NCBI RefSeq assembly: GCF_037975245.1
Contig: NC_092568.1
Coordinates: forward strand, 11,619,501-11,683,500
Reading direction: 5' to 3'
Length of the DNA: 64,000 bases
From: Apostichopus japonicus
Taxonomy: Eukaryota > Echinodermata > Holothuroidea > Aspidochirotida > Stichopodidae
The position numbers and the translations under genes are program-made. Below the pieces are notes generated by a model, which saw only the letters and a program-made list of their open reading frames with translations, did no database searches and was not told the DNA's origin. Positions within the stretch are counted from its first letter, which is position 1. The number at the start of each line of letters is the position of its first letter. Positions 37,076 to 50,756 of the stretch are shown one piece after another.

Positions 37076-38060
37076 TGAATAACTGAATGATAACGCTACG
37101 GAGTGACCACGTATCAACTACTATAAGCAATTCAGATTTATAAACTGCAAGGTATCCTTTGTGAGGCTGGGCTGGGACGGTTATCAGCTCTTTTTTAAAT
37201 AATTATCAAAACTATTAAATATGCATAAGTGAACTGTCAATGCTAATAAATGAAGAATGACAGTATACTGTATACACCAGTCCGTGCACTTCGCTAGCTT
37301 GTAATAGTAGTAATAATAGTACAGTTGTGTCCCGAAATGTGATATGAATTCTTATCTATTGCAATAAGGCTAAGGGAAGCCACTGCCCCCCCCCCCCCGC
37401 TCCAGCATTTCATTATCAATTGGTTATATAACGTATAATAAACAAAATTGAACGGATGCTTTAATGTGCGGTAATGAGCTGTGGTTCACTATGCCTAATG
37501 CACTATCTTTGTCCTTTTGATTTCGTCTTCGATTTCTTTAGAATTTTGCCAATGTTTAAATTGATTTATTTTTAATATGTTTTTTAGATGGAGCGCGGAG
37601 GAGGGATCGGGCCAGAAGGAGATGGAGGGGGAGGTGTATGGGTAGAGAGGTGCCATGCAGTCAACATCTACTTGGTAACGCAAAAGTCCAGGAAAATCCC
37701 CAAAATGTCATTCACTTCTTGCGATGTAAAATAGCAACATGAAATTTAAGTAACAGAACAGCTTGTGTAGTAGAAAGAAACGAAAGGAACGAGTTACGGA
37801 TACAAACGATATATTTGACGATTACAACGAAACAAACACATCGCAAAACCAAGCATCACTGAATTTATCAATATGAGTCATAGGAAGTTGATGACGTCAT
37901 GGTTACCAAGGAATCATATCCGGCCAGTGATCTGATGTAGTATGGATGAACACAGAACAGGCTTCTTCCACATCCAGCATATGGATATGACTGTATATCG
38001 TTACTCATGCCACCCGACCCTCCACGTATCCGAGTCTCACCCCACCCCTACCCCGGGGGT
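37076..38060. repeat. Shortened spacer 3' of gene C
   Basis: Only the gene-proximal part of the spacer (equivalent to about 6600-7740) is present. It starts abruptly near 37076 after the unique region upstream of gene B. It keeps the TGACGTCA site and the block leading to the gene C stop. Confidence 0.7.
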
Positions 38061-38068
38061 AAAAGTCA

Positions 38069-41000
38069 TCAGCACTGCAGGTAAAGGTGACGATCATCTG
38101 TTATGAAATGAAGAAAAGAAGAATGACACCTCAAAAAAAATTTGGCCGAAGAAGTTCGTGTAACTATACGATTTCTTATAATTGTATGGAATGTAAAATG
38201 AAGAAGTATTTACAGTTAAGGTCCGCATTAGGGACTCGTCCCTCATAACAAAGCTGCCTTTGCAATTGACGAAAAGTGACGAAAGAAAAAAACGAAAGAA
38301 AAAAAAACGAAAAAAGGTTCTCCACTAAAGAGCCTTTGTAAGAGAATGTGTAGAAGTAGGAGGGCCTGAGATTTCAATCCTAGCGAAAATTTACTAACAT
38401 TGCACTATATATACATGTTCTATATAATGCACTCTTACATAAACCGCACAGTATTGTAAACGTGTGACGTATTCCATTCAGTGAAAAAAAATGTCACTAA
38501 ATTGATATTTACTCATTTTAATTATCTAATAATGTATATTGATATTGTAAACATGTATCATACCATTAGTGAACACGTCGTCTCCTTTCCCTGCTGGGTA
38601 GGTTTGTTTGATGAAGAACAAACCGTCTGTTGGTAAATAAGAGGATCGTCAATGTGAAAATGTAATCTCAGAAAGGTCAAAGGTCGATATGACTAGTTCG
38701 AATCTTTATACGTTGAAGAAACCTTGTTCTGTATTTTATTGCTTTATTTTACTATAAAATATTTTAAGGATAAAGAAAATAGTATATAACTCAGTTGCTT
38801 GCCCAGGGGGGGGGGGGTTGCCCCTTTCTCCATAGTCAGCGGGAGGAAGCCTCAGTAAGGAGAAATTCGGTCGGAAAAGAATAACACCATTCCTCTGGCC
38901 ACTGACATCCTGAGGTGTAGAACCAGGGAGTATGGGGTGAACAGGCCGCTTTTCAGACTCACTCAGAAATTATAAAGTATTTATTAGCACAAAACGGGAG
39001 TCGGATTCAAAGACGACATGGCCACACCCTTCCTTTAAGAACCCTTGATCCACCTCTGGCCATTCTACGGTCATGCCCCTACCTAAATAGGTCTTGGCAA
39101 ATTTAGCAATTAATCCTCTCCCCCCCCCCCACCTCTTTGAAATCATGTGCACGTCTGCTGATGTAGCTCAAGACATAGCCATGATAAACGTGTGTAAAAT
39201 AATCCTATATGTTATAGTCCAGTCAGTAGTTAAACCTTTGTTACAGAATAACGTACTTATTTTAAATAAATGCAATCTTTTGAAGCAAATATACAAACCT
39301 GATTGTCGTAGGTCTATCTCCTCAGCCTGGTATTCGTAACTTCCATCTGTAAGAAAAATAAACAATTTGATATATTGCAAAAGACAAATTTTCACCCCAA
39401 GTTGCGCCATTAATATCCATTCAAACGGCGAAAATAAAGAGGCATGCGTATACTTCTCATCGATAAATGTAAGAAACTACTTCCAAGTATGATTGTATAT
39501 AATTTTCATATAATTCTTATATCTCGACGCTCGATAACATACTTCGTAGGGAATTTTAATATTTCGATCGAACGACTTAAGAAAATTCAATCTTCGTGTT
39601 GTGTCTGTCAATGTTTGTTATTATTGTTTTGTGTGATATAGATAATAATGTTATGAATGTTTCTAACATGGCCAAACATATATCGCTCAATTGAGATGAG
39701 CAAATTATTACCATTCGTAATCGTTTCCGACAAACTGTGGCTGTAGTAAGTATCATCTATAAACAAGAAAATACAAAATAAATTTATTTGTCTTCAATCG
39801 GCCTATGACGGAGAACAAAGGAAACATCGTGAGATATTTATACGATATTTAAATTGTCAGGACTTGGCCTTTACAAAGGTGCTGCCTGCCCCTCCCCTAG
39901 AAAGGTATTGCCAACCCCCTCCCCGGGAATATACAATGAATGACTACAGGATTGCATTAAGAACGTTTTTTTTTTTCGCTTTTTAGATGAATCCTTTAAC
40001 AGTAATGGAGATACAAACTCTCACAGAAGAGTAACGTTTACGTATACATTTGCATAATCGATTCATAATTACCTGTGCGGGTCGATTGGTTTGATGACGT
40101 CACTACACTGGATGAAACTCCATCTATATATAAGACAAGGATATTAGAAGGGCACTACTAAAAAGCAAATGAACAAAGCAACACCAACAACGTATAATAT
40201 AGCCTACTGTGATATCCCCTTGACCATGATGAGATATACATCGGTAAAAGCGCGAAGGTATGATAAATTTATTGATCTATATTTATTAATATTGAGAGAT
40301 TCACGATCCACAGAGTAACTGAATATCTCAATATTAATTAATTATGATACGAATATTAACTGTAATATATCACTAAATGACTGAATCAATATAAGTTCTG
40401 ATAAAAATCACTCACCAGTTGAGATTCGCTGATCCTGATATACTGTAGTTGTGACGTCATCATCTGGAAGTAAATACAAAAGGTTTAGAAGTAATTATTT
40501 ATATTTTGATACCTGTTAGCCTCGGAACACAATCTTTAATACAAAATGTTTGTTACTTCAAGTGATTTACATTTTTTCATTTACCGTACCTGATACAGTA
40601 GGTACATAGCATTATGAAACAATAGAAACAAGAGTGTGAAAGGTTAAATTGTTTTTCTTGACTTTTGAAGCAAAATAAGACTATCACTTTCGGCAATAAT
40701 AGTTTACATAAAAATAGCTTAGACACGAAGGTTAATGGTCTATACTAAACCATACCTGATACAGTTTCCTCCGAGCCACTCTGACTTTGAGTCTGATAGG
40801 ATGTCCCGTCTGAGGATACAATATGTAAATCAAGTTAATTATACATAACTGCAACTTGTAAAACCTCTTTACTGTCATCCGGATCGTGTGTTCTTAGTTT
40901 GATCCTTTACTGGAAAACTGTTTATAGTACATATAGTGCATATATTTTCGGTCAGTGCAGCAAACTGAATTCCAAACTATGGTAACATAAGAAAAAAGAA

Positions 41001-44000
41001 CAAATAAAGATAAAATAACTTTAATATACGAGTTCCGAAGACAAAATTGATTATTTATATTTTGAAGAAGAGATCTTGTTATGTTTAGATTAATTTCATT
41101 CATATTTTATATAAATAAAACCAACTCACCACTAACACTGGTCTGCAAACTGAATTGTTTGTTTGTTGTTGTTTTCTTTCCAGCTAAAACAAGAAGTGAA
41201 ACAAATTATAACTTTGTTAATTACACTGTGTGGCGTTCCATAAACTATAACAGTTAACAATGATGAACTGACAAGAGGAAGGTTATATAAGTATTCACGA
41301 CATTATCAAAGGTATGGATTTATTTCTATTGCTGTGCGATCGTATATCAATGCACGTGTATCAATGACAGAGGTATATAGCTACTCACCTACTACAGTGT
41401 TATCAGTTATGTGGCTTAGCTCTTCCTTGCCAATCCCAAAAACTGTGAACGAGGAGAGTAATTTACAACAAATTATGGATTAATTTAATAATTACAAATG
41501 TAACCGTATCGATATTATACTGAAGCAGTGTGCGTTACAACTTCCACGATTATGTTTTGTACAGTAATAGAGAGTAGGGTGGGTGGACTGGTGGAAAGAT
41601 GAGGAAATTTGCTAACCACATTATTATGTTGATGAGGAGGTAATTATGTCTTTTGATTGTTTCAAGTAATACTTTAATTAGTGATTGGGTAAAATAATAA
41701 ATAATAATAAAAATAATAGACAGTAGGTTACTCACCAGAGTAATCACACTGTTGAATGTCCTGTGTATGGGTGATAGTTTGTCCGTCTGTAAACAGAGAA
41801 AATATTACGTAACATCATAATATGACAGACTAATAGGAAAACAAAGGTATTATTAATGCATCAGAATATATGATGTATAAGATAAGTCGTCATTTAATAT
41901 TCATGGTTCCTTATCATTATTATTATCATTATTATTAAAATATATTTGAAATTACAAACCTTCGGTTTGAGTTGTTATCTTATTTGCCTTCAGTTGGTAT
42001 GAAGACACTCCATCTGTCAGAGAAAAGAGAACAGAGGAATCCATGAATACCGCTGAAAAAAATATACGCACAGTGTCGATGATTTTAAGGCTATATAATG
42101 TCTACTTGTTGTCATAGTCAAGGAGTCGAATCCTTCCCACACCACTGTTTATCCCCTTCTTAACCTCCAGGTGATACAGTATATATTGGGGATAATGTAC
42201 CCCCCCCCCCCGCCAAATGAATCTCCAAAGAGAAACACCTTGACACGGACATGTAACACAATATGACGGAACTTACCAGTCCAATAGTACATGTATTTGG
42301 TGGCTGTCTTGGTACCGGTTGGATCTGAAAGAAATATGAAGAAGCATTTTGAAGTAATAATTTAAATAGTGTGGGTTAGAATTTAAAATAAAACTCAATC
42401 AAAACTCCTTGATGTAAACAAACAATCTATTTTTCTCACCTGTGAGAGTTTCCTCGGTGTTTTGGATCTGATCAGGGCCTGGAAGAGTGTCAAATTATGT
42501 TATATTTGAAAACAGTCAAGAAGACTTTTATTACATAAATCTCAGGTTTATTAGCTTGAGTAGAAATTATAGAAAGATTTAAATTTTTCAAATCAATTGA
42601 GTATTAACCTTTCTTGCGCACAATACGTAATTCATTTTCACTCAATACTCACCAGTTGCACTTTTGAAGGTATACTGGTAGTAAGTCAGGGTGTAACCTG
42701 AAAAATGAAAAATGTGACTTTTCTCGTCAAAATGTTTTACCTACTGGTAAATATTAAATACGGGACTGCAGAGACTTCCACAAGTGACCCCAGCCCCGTT
42801 ACTTACAGTCTTGAAAAGAAGATATGCCTAAATACTTTAATATATTGTAACCATATATTATAGCCTACCGACTACAGTGAGTGTTACTTTACCTTCACAT
42901 CTCGTTGTTGTGGTCTGTTGAGTGTGTTGGCCCTGAATATCTGCAGCGTGAATAAAAATGGCTCAACTTTTAAAAATAAAGTTAAAATCATTTTTTTTGA
43001 CAACGATAGTATGTTTTCTTTCCTTTTTCCTAGGTTTTACTTATTGGCGATGTACTGTGCACCGACTTCTTTTTTCTCAAGTTCCATGCAATGCAGTATT
43101 GACTAAAAGCATATCGTTTATACTATACAAAAGTCACGAAAATGATGAAGTACTGAATGGAAACAAAATATGTCTTACCAGACCAGGTAGAGGTAGTATC
43201 ATCTTGTTGAAGCATCTCGAAGGCAGCAGGGGTCGTGTACTGCTCGACTACAAAATATAATGTATAATCAAGTTATGGTCTGACGAAAAATATTAAATTG
43301 TAAATGGATTTTTATTCCATATCTTTAGGATAATAATCACAAAAGAATTTCACGTGAAATTCAAACAGTCCAAATTATTTAAGTCTGTAGAGATATTTTA
43401 GTCTGTAGAGATATTTTAGTCTGAGAGATAATACAGTGAATCGAGGCAATAACTCGACTGACCATGACTTGCCGATTTTATGATGGAATGACTCGTGATA
43501 CAGATCACGAATGTAAGTAACCATAATACAGATCACGAATATAAATAACCATATACAGAACACGAATATAAGTAACCATATACAGATCTCGAATGTAAGT
43601 AACCATATTCAGATCACGAATGTAAGTAACCATATTCAGAACACGAATGTAAGTAACCATATTCAGAACACGAATGTAAGTAACCATAAACACGAATGTA
43701 AGTAACCATATTCAGAACACGAATGTAAGTAACCATAAACAGATCACGAATGTAAGTAACCATATTTAGATCACGAATGTAAGTAACCATATACAGATCG
43801 TGAATGTAAGTAACCATATACAGATCACGAAAGTAAGTAACCATATTCAGAACACGAATGTAAGTAACCATATTCAGAACACGAATGTAAGTAACCATAA
43901 ACAGATCACGAATGTAAGTAACCATATTTAGATCACGAATGTAAGTAACCATATACAGATCGCGAATGTAAGTAACCATATTCAGAACACGAATGTAAGT

Positions 44001-47000
44001 AACCATATTCAGAACACGAATGTAAGTAACCATATTCAGAACACGAATGTAAGTAACCATATTTAGAACACGAATGTAAGTAACCATATTCAGAACACGA
44101 ATGTAAGTAACCATAAACAGATCGCGAATGTAAGTAACCTTATTTAGATCAGGAATGTTAGTAACCATATTCAGAACACGAATGTAAGTAACCACATACA
44201 GATCAAGAATGTAAGTAACCATATTCAGATCACGAAATGTAAGTAACCATAAACACGAATGTAAGTAACCACATACAGATCAAGAATGTAAGTAACCATA
44301 TTCAGAACACGAATGTAAGTAACCACATACAGATCAAGAATGTAAGTAACCATATTTAGATCACGAATGTAAGTAACCATATACAGATCACGAATGTAAG
44401 TAACCATATTATATTGCGAGGTCTGCATTCTGATGTTTTCTGTTCGGCAGTGAAGTGAATAGAATGGGGAATGGGTGAATGTCACGAAGGGTGTATAGCA
44501 AGAGTGGATGAGGTGAGAGGGACGGTAACGAGGAGAGAGAGACTGTGAGTGTGTGTTCTGATGCTACAGGCATTCAGTGAAGATAACAACAATGAAACCT
44601 TTCTTTAAAAAAACACTCACCTCGAGGTAAATTAATGATCCCAAAGTAACCGCTTGGAATCAGTAACATTCTCTCAGGATCTAAAGGAAAGATTAAGTAC
44701 AAATTATAAAATATCGAATTATATAAAAACGGGTAGTATGCCCAAAAGTATTTAATGAGTTTTACGTACAATCTCGTTCGTCTTCAATATTTTGGGTATA
44801 CTGTACTACGTATAAAGTTCAACTTACCGTTCTTGTGATCGAGAGGAACACATGAAGGAAGGCCTTGAATGAGGCGTTCTGCTGCAGTAAAGAAAGAAAA
44901 GAACGAACTGATATAAGAAACAATTAACAACTATTTCAAACCGTCATCATAAAACCAGTTAAATAGTTTTGTGTTCATTTAATTAAAGTATATTGTACCC
45001 ATATTTCTTTCAATACAAAAAGTCATAGTAACTCACCTTCAAATTTTGCCAGCATAAAATGAGGATAAAGTCTTAGCTGGTCTTGCATCGTAAGATCAAG
45101 ATAGCCTGAATGGGAGTAAAAGGCCAATTAACAACATTATAGTTTAATGTAAAGTTTGAATTTAATATGTATGTGATCTTGTATTATGAATGGTCAGCAA
45201 GCAATTTTTTTCTATAAATGAGACACTTAACTATGTGCTTTAACGTGGAAATTAGTATTCATTTTGTAAGGGAAGAGATGATTACGCTTACTGTTAAAAA
45301 GATCTTCACGCATGCGCAGGGTTTGCTCTAAAAAAAAAAGAAGAGAGTTTCCATATATATATAAGTGAAAGTGACATCATCTGAGCATTAATGTTATTAA
45401 GTGACACACACACGCATACACACAATAAAGAAAGCAAGCACGGAAGAAGTTAAAAACATCCATGGAAACTTAAAACTATTTATGAAGTTCTTGCCCGATA
45501 AACCGTGAAAGGACGATGAATGGTTCGGATCTTTGTAATTAGAGGGCGGTAGCAAAATGAACAGCCGTCGTTCATGGAATTGTATATGAATGCTAAGTTA
45601 ATGTAAAGAGTACTGTAGAAACTAGATAAATAAACTTGGAGAAATACCTGATGGAAAGCAAAGAAGCGCAGAAACGTTTTCTTCGGTGACGGGAAATTCC
45701 CGAGTGAAGGGTTTCCGTTTTAGATCTATGTAGATGAAAACAGTAATAAGAACGATGTTTAAACTACATAGCTTCACTTAGAATCGGAATGCAAGACTAT
45801 CACGTCGCCATGTACCTTGGAGGGGTTGGGTGGGGTGGAGGGGCATTATGAGAGTGATATGGTCGTCTCATCGTTACCTTACTCACCGTGGAAGGAAAAG
45901 CAATCCACAGAATCATACCAGGAGAATGATTAACTATATACACATACCTCGATTCTGAAAGTTTTCCTCTCCTTACCCTGTAAGCTACCATAGGATCCCC
46001 CCCCCCCCCCCCATCCGTCCCTTCCAATCAAAATTATTATTGAAGTCACTGGTCAATATATTATATGCTATTCCTCTATTTAATGGATCTATTAATAATG
46101 ACGTGATATAAATGCTCGCCCATAATTGGATGACGTAATTTGACTTTGACCTACACCTTACCTTGAAACGGAGGACGGTACCCGTAACATCCTTCTGGGA
46201 GGATGTATTGAGCTGAGGATAAACGAAAATATATCTGACTAACTAAGAAGATGAATTCAGTTTCTTTTAATGAATTGCCTTATATTTTGGTTAGTATATG
46301 GAATCAGAAACATTGTATGCAGAGATCTGATATAAGTCTTGTTAGGCGTCACTATGGACGGGTGTGTGCTGGGTTAGCTTTTTATAAGAGTTTTTATATT
46401 AAAATTTTTTTTGACTGAGATCAGTAATTCATGTTACCAAGAAATATTGGACTGCTCAAGGGTAAGGAAGGGTCAGGGTGGGGTGGGGAGATGGAAAACT
46501 TTAAATGGAAGGGAGAGAGAAAGAGACCCAACCTACCTCCACGTTGAATGAACTGAATATAGGGAACTTTTACGAACGCTTTATAGAGCATTGAAAATGC
46601 AAATTATGATCGTTGAACAATTTCTCTCAGTTATCTGCCTTCCCAATATTGACAATCGATGTTACATTCACCTACTATAAAACACGTAGTTAATGAAATG
46701 CGTCACGCACAGTAACGGTGGCCTGGCCATCCAGGTCCCCACAGCACCTCACCCTTACTCCACCCCCTACGCACCGTACCAAATTATGTGTCGAGATTGG
46801 CCTATTTAGTGATGTCATGTTTTATCTTATTGGATTGTTTATGAAGCAAACATAATATTTGACAATCCCGTTATATAGGTATACGCTTTATTCGGACTTA
46901 CAGTTACCGTAAGAAAAAGGTAACAATAAAATCGTGCACAAACTTAATATTACTGGCGTATGGAATATCATGTAGGAATTATATACATGTAGGAATGATA

Positions 47001-48622
47001 TTTAACTAGTGAGATGATGTCTAAATTGAACTAATTGTCCTATAAAGTTAGTATCATTTCGCAATACAAGAAATTCCAAATAACTCGAGGACATCATATA
47101 GCCTTCCACATAAAATGACGACTGAAAATGGAAAAATTAACATATATTTCTTGATCTTAACTTACCTCGACCATAGGCCAGGAATTTACCAGGAGAATGA
47201 TTAACTATATACACATACCTCGATTCTGAAAGTTTTCCTCTCCTTACCCTGTAAGCTACCATAGGATCCCCCCCCCCCCATCCGTCCCTTCCAATCAAAA
47301 TTATTATTGAAGTCACTGGTCAATATATTATATGCTATTCCTCTATTTAATGGATCTATTAATAATGACGTGATATAAATGCTCGCCCATAATTGGATGA
47401 CGTAATTTGACTTTGACCTACACCTTACCTTGAAACGGAGGACGGTACCCGTAACATCCTTCTGGGAGGATGTATTGAGCTGAGGATAAACGAAAATATA
47501 TCTGACTAACTAAGAAGATGAATTCAGTTTCTTTTAATGAATTGCCTTATATTTTGGTTAGTATATGGAATCAGAAACATTGTATGCAGAGATCTGATAT
47601 AAGTCTTGTTAGGCGTCACTATGGACGGGTGTGTGCTGGGTTAGCTTTTTATAAGAGTTTTTATATTAAAATTTTTTTTGACTGAGATCAGTAATTCATG
47701 TTACCAAGAAATATTGGACTGCTCAAGGGTAAGGAAGGGTCAGGGTGGGGTGGGGAGATGGAAAACTTTAAATGGAAGGGAGAGAGAAAGAGACCCAACC
47801 TACCTCCACGTTGAATGAACTGAATATAGGGAACTTTTACGAACGCTTTATAGAGCATTGAAAATGCAAATTATGATCGTTGAACAATTTCTCTCAGTTA
47901 TCTGCCTTCCCAATATTGACAATCGATGTTACATTCACCTACTATAAAACACGTAGTTAATGAAATGCGTCACGCACAGTAACGGTGGCCTGGCCATCCA
48001 GGTCCCCACAGCACCTCACCCTTACTCCACCCCCTACGCACCGTACCAAATTATGTGTCGAGATTGGCCTATTTAGTGATGTCATGTTTTATCTTATTGG
48101 ATTGTTTATGAAGCAAACATAATATTTGACAATCCCGTTATATAGGTATACGCTTTATTCGGACTTACAGTTACCGTAAGAAAAAGGTAACAATAAAATC
48201 GTGCACAAACTTAATATTACTGGCGTATGGAATATCATGTAGGAATTATATACATGTAGGAATGATATTTAACTAGTGAGATGATGTCTAAATTGAACTA
48301 ATTGTCCTATAAAGTTAGTATCATTTCGCAATACAAGAAATTCCAAATAACTCGAGGACATCATATAGCCTTCCACATAAAATGACGACTGAAAATGGAA
48401 AAATTAACATATATTTCTTGATCTTAACTTACCTCGACCATAGGCCAGGAATTTGGTGAACTTCCTAGCCATGTAAGAGGAAGCATAGTAGCTTGCCAGT
48501 GAGAATGTAAAGAACATCTTGAGAAATCGCACAATAGACTTACCTTCAACGAAGAGCAATTGCAATATAAACATTACATAACATATATACCTTATAATGT
48601 TTATCGTCGTTGTCCATGTCAT
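38069..48622 (-). CDS. Gene C: third tandem paralogue with duplicated exon 2
   Basis: Exons (high to low): 48622-48433, 47479-47429 and/or 46212-46162 (two copies of exon 2), 45725-45648, 45327-45292, 45105-45037, 44878-44828, 44680-44621, 43247-43179, 42940-42893, 42697-42653, 42478-42440, 42324-42277, 42013-41960, 41786-41736, 41442-41389, 41183-41130, 40809-40756, 40463-40416, 40123-40073, 39756-39712, 39346-39299, 38626-38564, 38097-38069. With one exon 2 the product is 444 aa, with both 461 aa; either keeps frame. Exons 3-7 match B closely, while intron 1 and the 5' flank match A, so C is a mosaic. In exon 1 Asp has become Gly, which creates an internal GTAAGT. Exon 8 differs from both other copies at the two codons after Phe-Glu. 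Confidence 0.78.
43501..44410. repeat. 27-bp minisatellite in intron 7 of gene C (about 34 units)
   Basis: Same unit and same intron position as in gene B, roughly half as long. The flanking sequences on both sides match those in B, so the array was present before the B/C split or was transferred between them. Its longest minus-strand frame is 202 codons of nine-residue repeats. Confidence 0.93.
45917..47187. repeat. Tandem duplication within gene C, copy 1 (1271 bp)
   Basis: This segment is repeated immediately at 47188-48454 (1267 bp). On reading, the only difference I find is the length of one poly(C) run (16 C here, 12 C in the other copy). The segment spans exon 2, most of intron 1 and the last 22 nt of an exon 1 copy with its GTAAG donor (47166-47187). 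The junction lies at 47187/47188, inside exon 1 homology. Confidence 0.9.
47166..47187 (-). pseudogene. Truncated exon 1 copy in gene C
   Basis: Only the last 22 nt of exon 1 and its donor remain here, left by the 1.27-kb tandem duplication. It has no acceptor or ATG of its own, so it should be inert, but the donor is intact and could pair with exon 2 copy 46162-46212. Confidence 0.7.
47188..48454. repeat. Tandem duplication within gene C, copy 2 (1267 bp)
   Basis: Second unit of the near-identical duplication. It contains the exon 2 copy at 47429-47479 and runs into the complete exon 1. Identity outside the poly(C) run means the event is very recent, or that an assembler placed two overlapping haplotype reads in tandem. 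Confidence 0.9.
48544..48622 (-). promoter_or_regulatory. Alternative short exon 1 of gene C (created donor)
   Basis: In gene C the exon 1 sequence contains AAG|GTAAGT (GTAAGT at 48543-48538), a consensus 5' splice site absent from A and B, where the same position reads GATAAGT. Its use would leave a 79-nt exon 1 in phase 1, exactly the phase of the normal donor. It would join in frame to exon 2, removing the second hydrophobic stretch and the basic patch. Confidence 0.45.
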
Positions 48623-50756
48623 TTCTGTGTGACGTCACATGTACAGTAACACTCGCGCAATGATCACTCAGTGCGTTTCAACAAGTTACGCTCCGAGATC
48701 TGTTGTGTCCTTCGAAACATATATACTATACAGAGACCTGTTATAGCACATCGGTAACTGAATGCGCGCACGTACACGCGCAAGTTGTTCCCATCGCAGT
48801 GTTGGTACGGACGCACTGCAATAAATCATACAGTAAAAAAACGTGTGTAGGCTTGTGCGTGTACTGACGTCACTGTTTGTGTATGGTATTGGAGTTAAGG
48901 ATCTAGCGTATCTTTGACACTATACCGTTGTAGGCTATGCAAAAGGCGACCTATACATGATCACGCAGCGTCCTTTGCGAGTTTCCATTTCACTATCTGT
49001 TCCCGGTTCAAACTTTACCACAGGAACCAAATTCTTTTGAGCTATTCAGAATTGCTGCTTTGTAGAGTTGTTGAGCGAAGTTTTCCGAAGATTCGAATAT
49101 TTTACGAATTGAGAAACATATGTATGACACAGCCCTATGAGCATACATATGCGGATAAAGGACGTGATGTGGGCCTAAAGAAGCCAACTTCCTAATAGAG
49201 GATACGGAGGACCCCCACTCACCCTCCTCTCCCCACCCCACCCCCACTTTTCACTCCACTCTCCCCTATACCTCCCCTCAAAAAAAATATTCGACGTGAA
49301 ATGGTGCATTCTGAGGCATTTATTAATTAAGTCTATAATTAAGTCTATAATTAGTTTGGTCATAGTTTATTTATTTTTCAAGCAGAAAACGATCAATGGG
49401 TAAATTTATTGCACACCAACTACCGATGATGACCTGGCATCGCAGAAATGATATTATTAGGCTTAAGATGTATTATCTTAGATGGTAGAATTGTAATTAT
49501 TTTCATAATCTTACCTCATTGTACATATACCCATGCAGTATCAGTTCCTTCCGGAATAACCGAGCCACCATCATTCCACCCGACATCCTTGGGTGGATCA
49601 TTACCCGGAAGAGATGTTTCACACAAATGTCAGGATTTTTCACAAGAAACCGCAACATTTTCCGGGTTTCCGTCGATCTGACCCGACGTAAACTCATATA
49701 TGGGGAGTGCTAACCACTCCCCACCCATCCACCATAGGTTTGCCAGCCCAAAGTCAGGATAGAGTTTTAGCTGGTCTTGAAGCGTGAGATCAAGATAAAC
49801 TAAGTATGGGAAAAGAGAACTATATATGTTTTCTTGGTTTGTAACGAACGTAAAAAGTTTGGATATTCAGTATCCATCAAGATAGCATCTAATTAGGAAC
49901 AGAGAAGGTAATTAATAATATTATTGTTTACATTAAAGTTTGACTTATATAATATGTCATCTCCTTATTTATGTGCTGTTATTTAGTGCTGCTGCCAGAT
50001 AATGGTACCGCTTGGAATCACATCGTGACCGGGTTAGCGTCCCTTTACCAAACAAACGTCATACAAAAACATAACTGGATCTATCCACTAACAAGTAACG
50101 ATTTGTCAACGGATTGAATATATAGTCTTCTATTTTTCTCATTTGGAACCCATAAAAGGGGTCTTCTAATATAATCGTATATATTTTACTGCAAATGATA
50201 ATAATGGATGCAAATGCGCCTCACATGCGCCTCACATTCGTACCTCAAGTAGGAGGATATTAATGTCATGTGCTTAATGTCTTTTCGTCGTTATATAGTC
50301 ATTAATTGAATGCTAGATACGTGTTACCGGAAGCCGGTTAAAACGCTAAACGTTCACTGTTAATTATGGACTGCTCACATACCGTAAACATCTTGTCGTA
50401 CAGGCTTCAGTAATACGAAAGCAAACTGCACCACTTGAATGGCATTTATCTCTCTCTATTGTTATAAACTTGTTTTGAATAAGGAAGATGTGGTTCTTCA
50501 ATGAGTATCGATAAAGTCCATTGGTGTGTTACGTGTTGGACATAACGGGGACTACGTGGTATTCCATTATTGGCAGTTTTCTTCATCTGTTCATTGTTCA
50601 TCAGACTGTAGTCCATTGACTTGTAAAACAATTAGAATAATGAACAGGGAATCGGGTAACATTCTCCCGAGATCAAACTAGTTTTATCCTGAGACGTGTA
50701 CAACGAACAGATAGACCGAAGAGTTGAAGACATCCCCGAAGATCATGTGTAGTATC
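48623..50756. other. 5' flank of gene C
   Basis: Closely similar to 16283-18404 upstream of A and unlike the region upstream of B beyond about 35300. It holds the CRE site (48630-48637), a TATA-like TATAACAG (48738-48745 on the minus strand), the upstream repeat block and the exon 5 relic. From 49990 to 50756 no feature is recognised. Confidence 0.6.
49737..49965 (-). pseudogene. Relic of exon 5 and its intron upstream of gene C
   Basis: Counterpart of 17397-17625, nearly identical. It resembles exon 5 of gene A more than that of gene C itself. Confidence 0.75.

Noticed and set aside
43614-44222. Open frame of 202 codons made of MVTYIRDLY-type repeats
   Set aside because: It is the translation of a 27-bp minisatellite within intron 7; several frames are open for the same reason and the coding frame of exon 7 meets a stop before reaching it.
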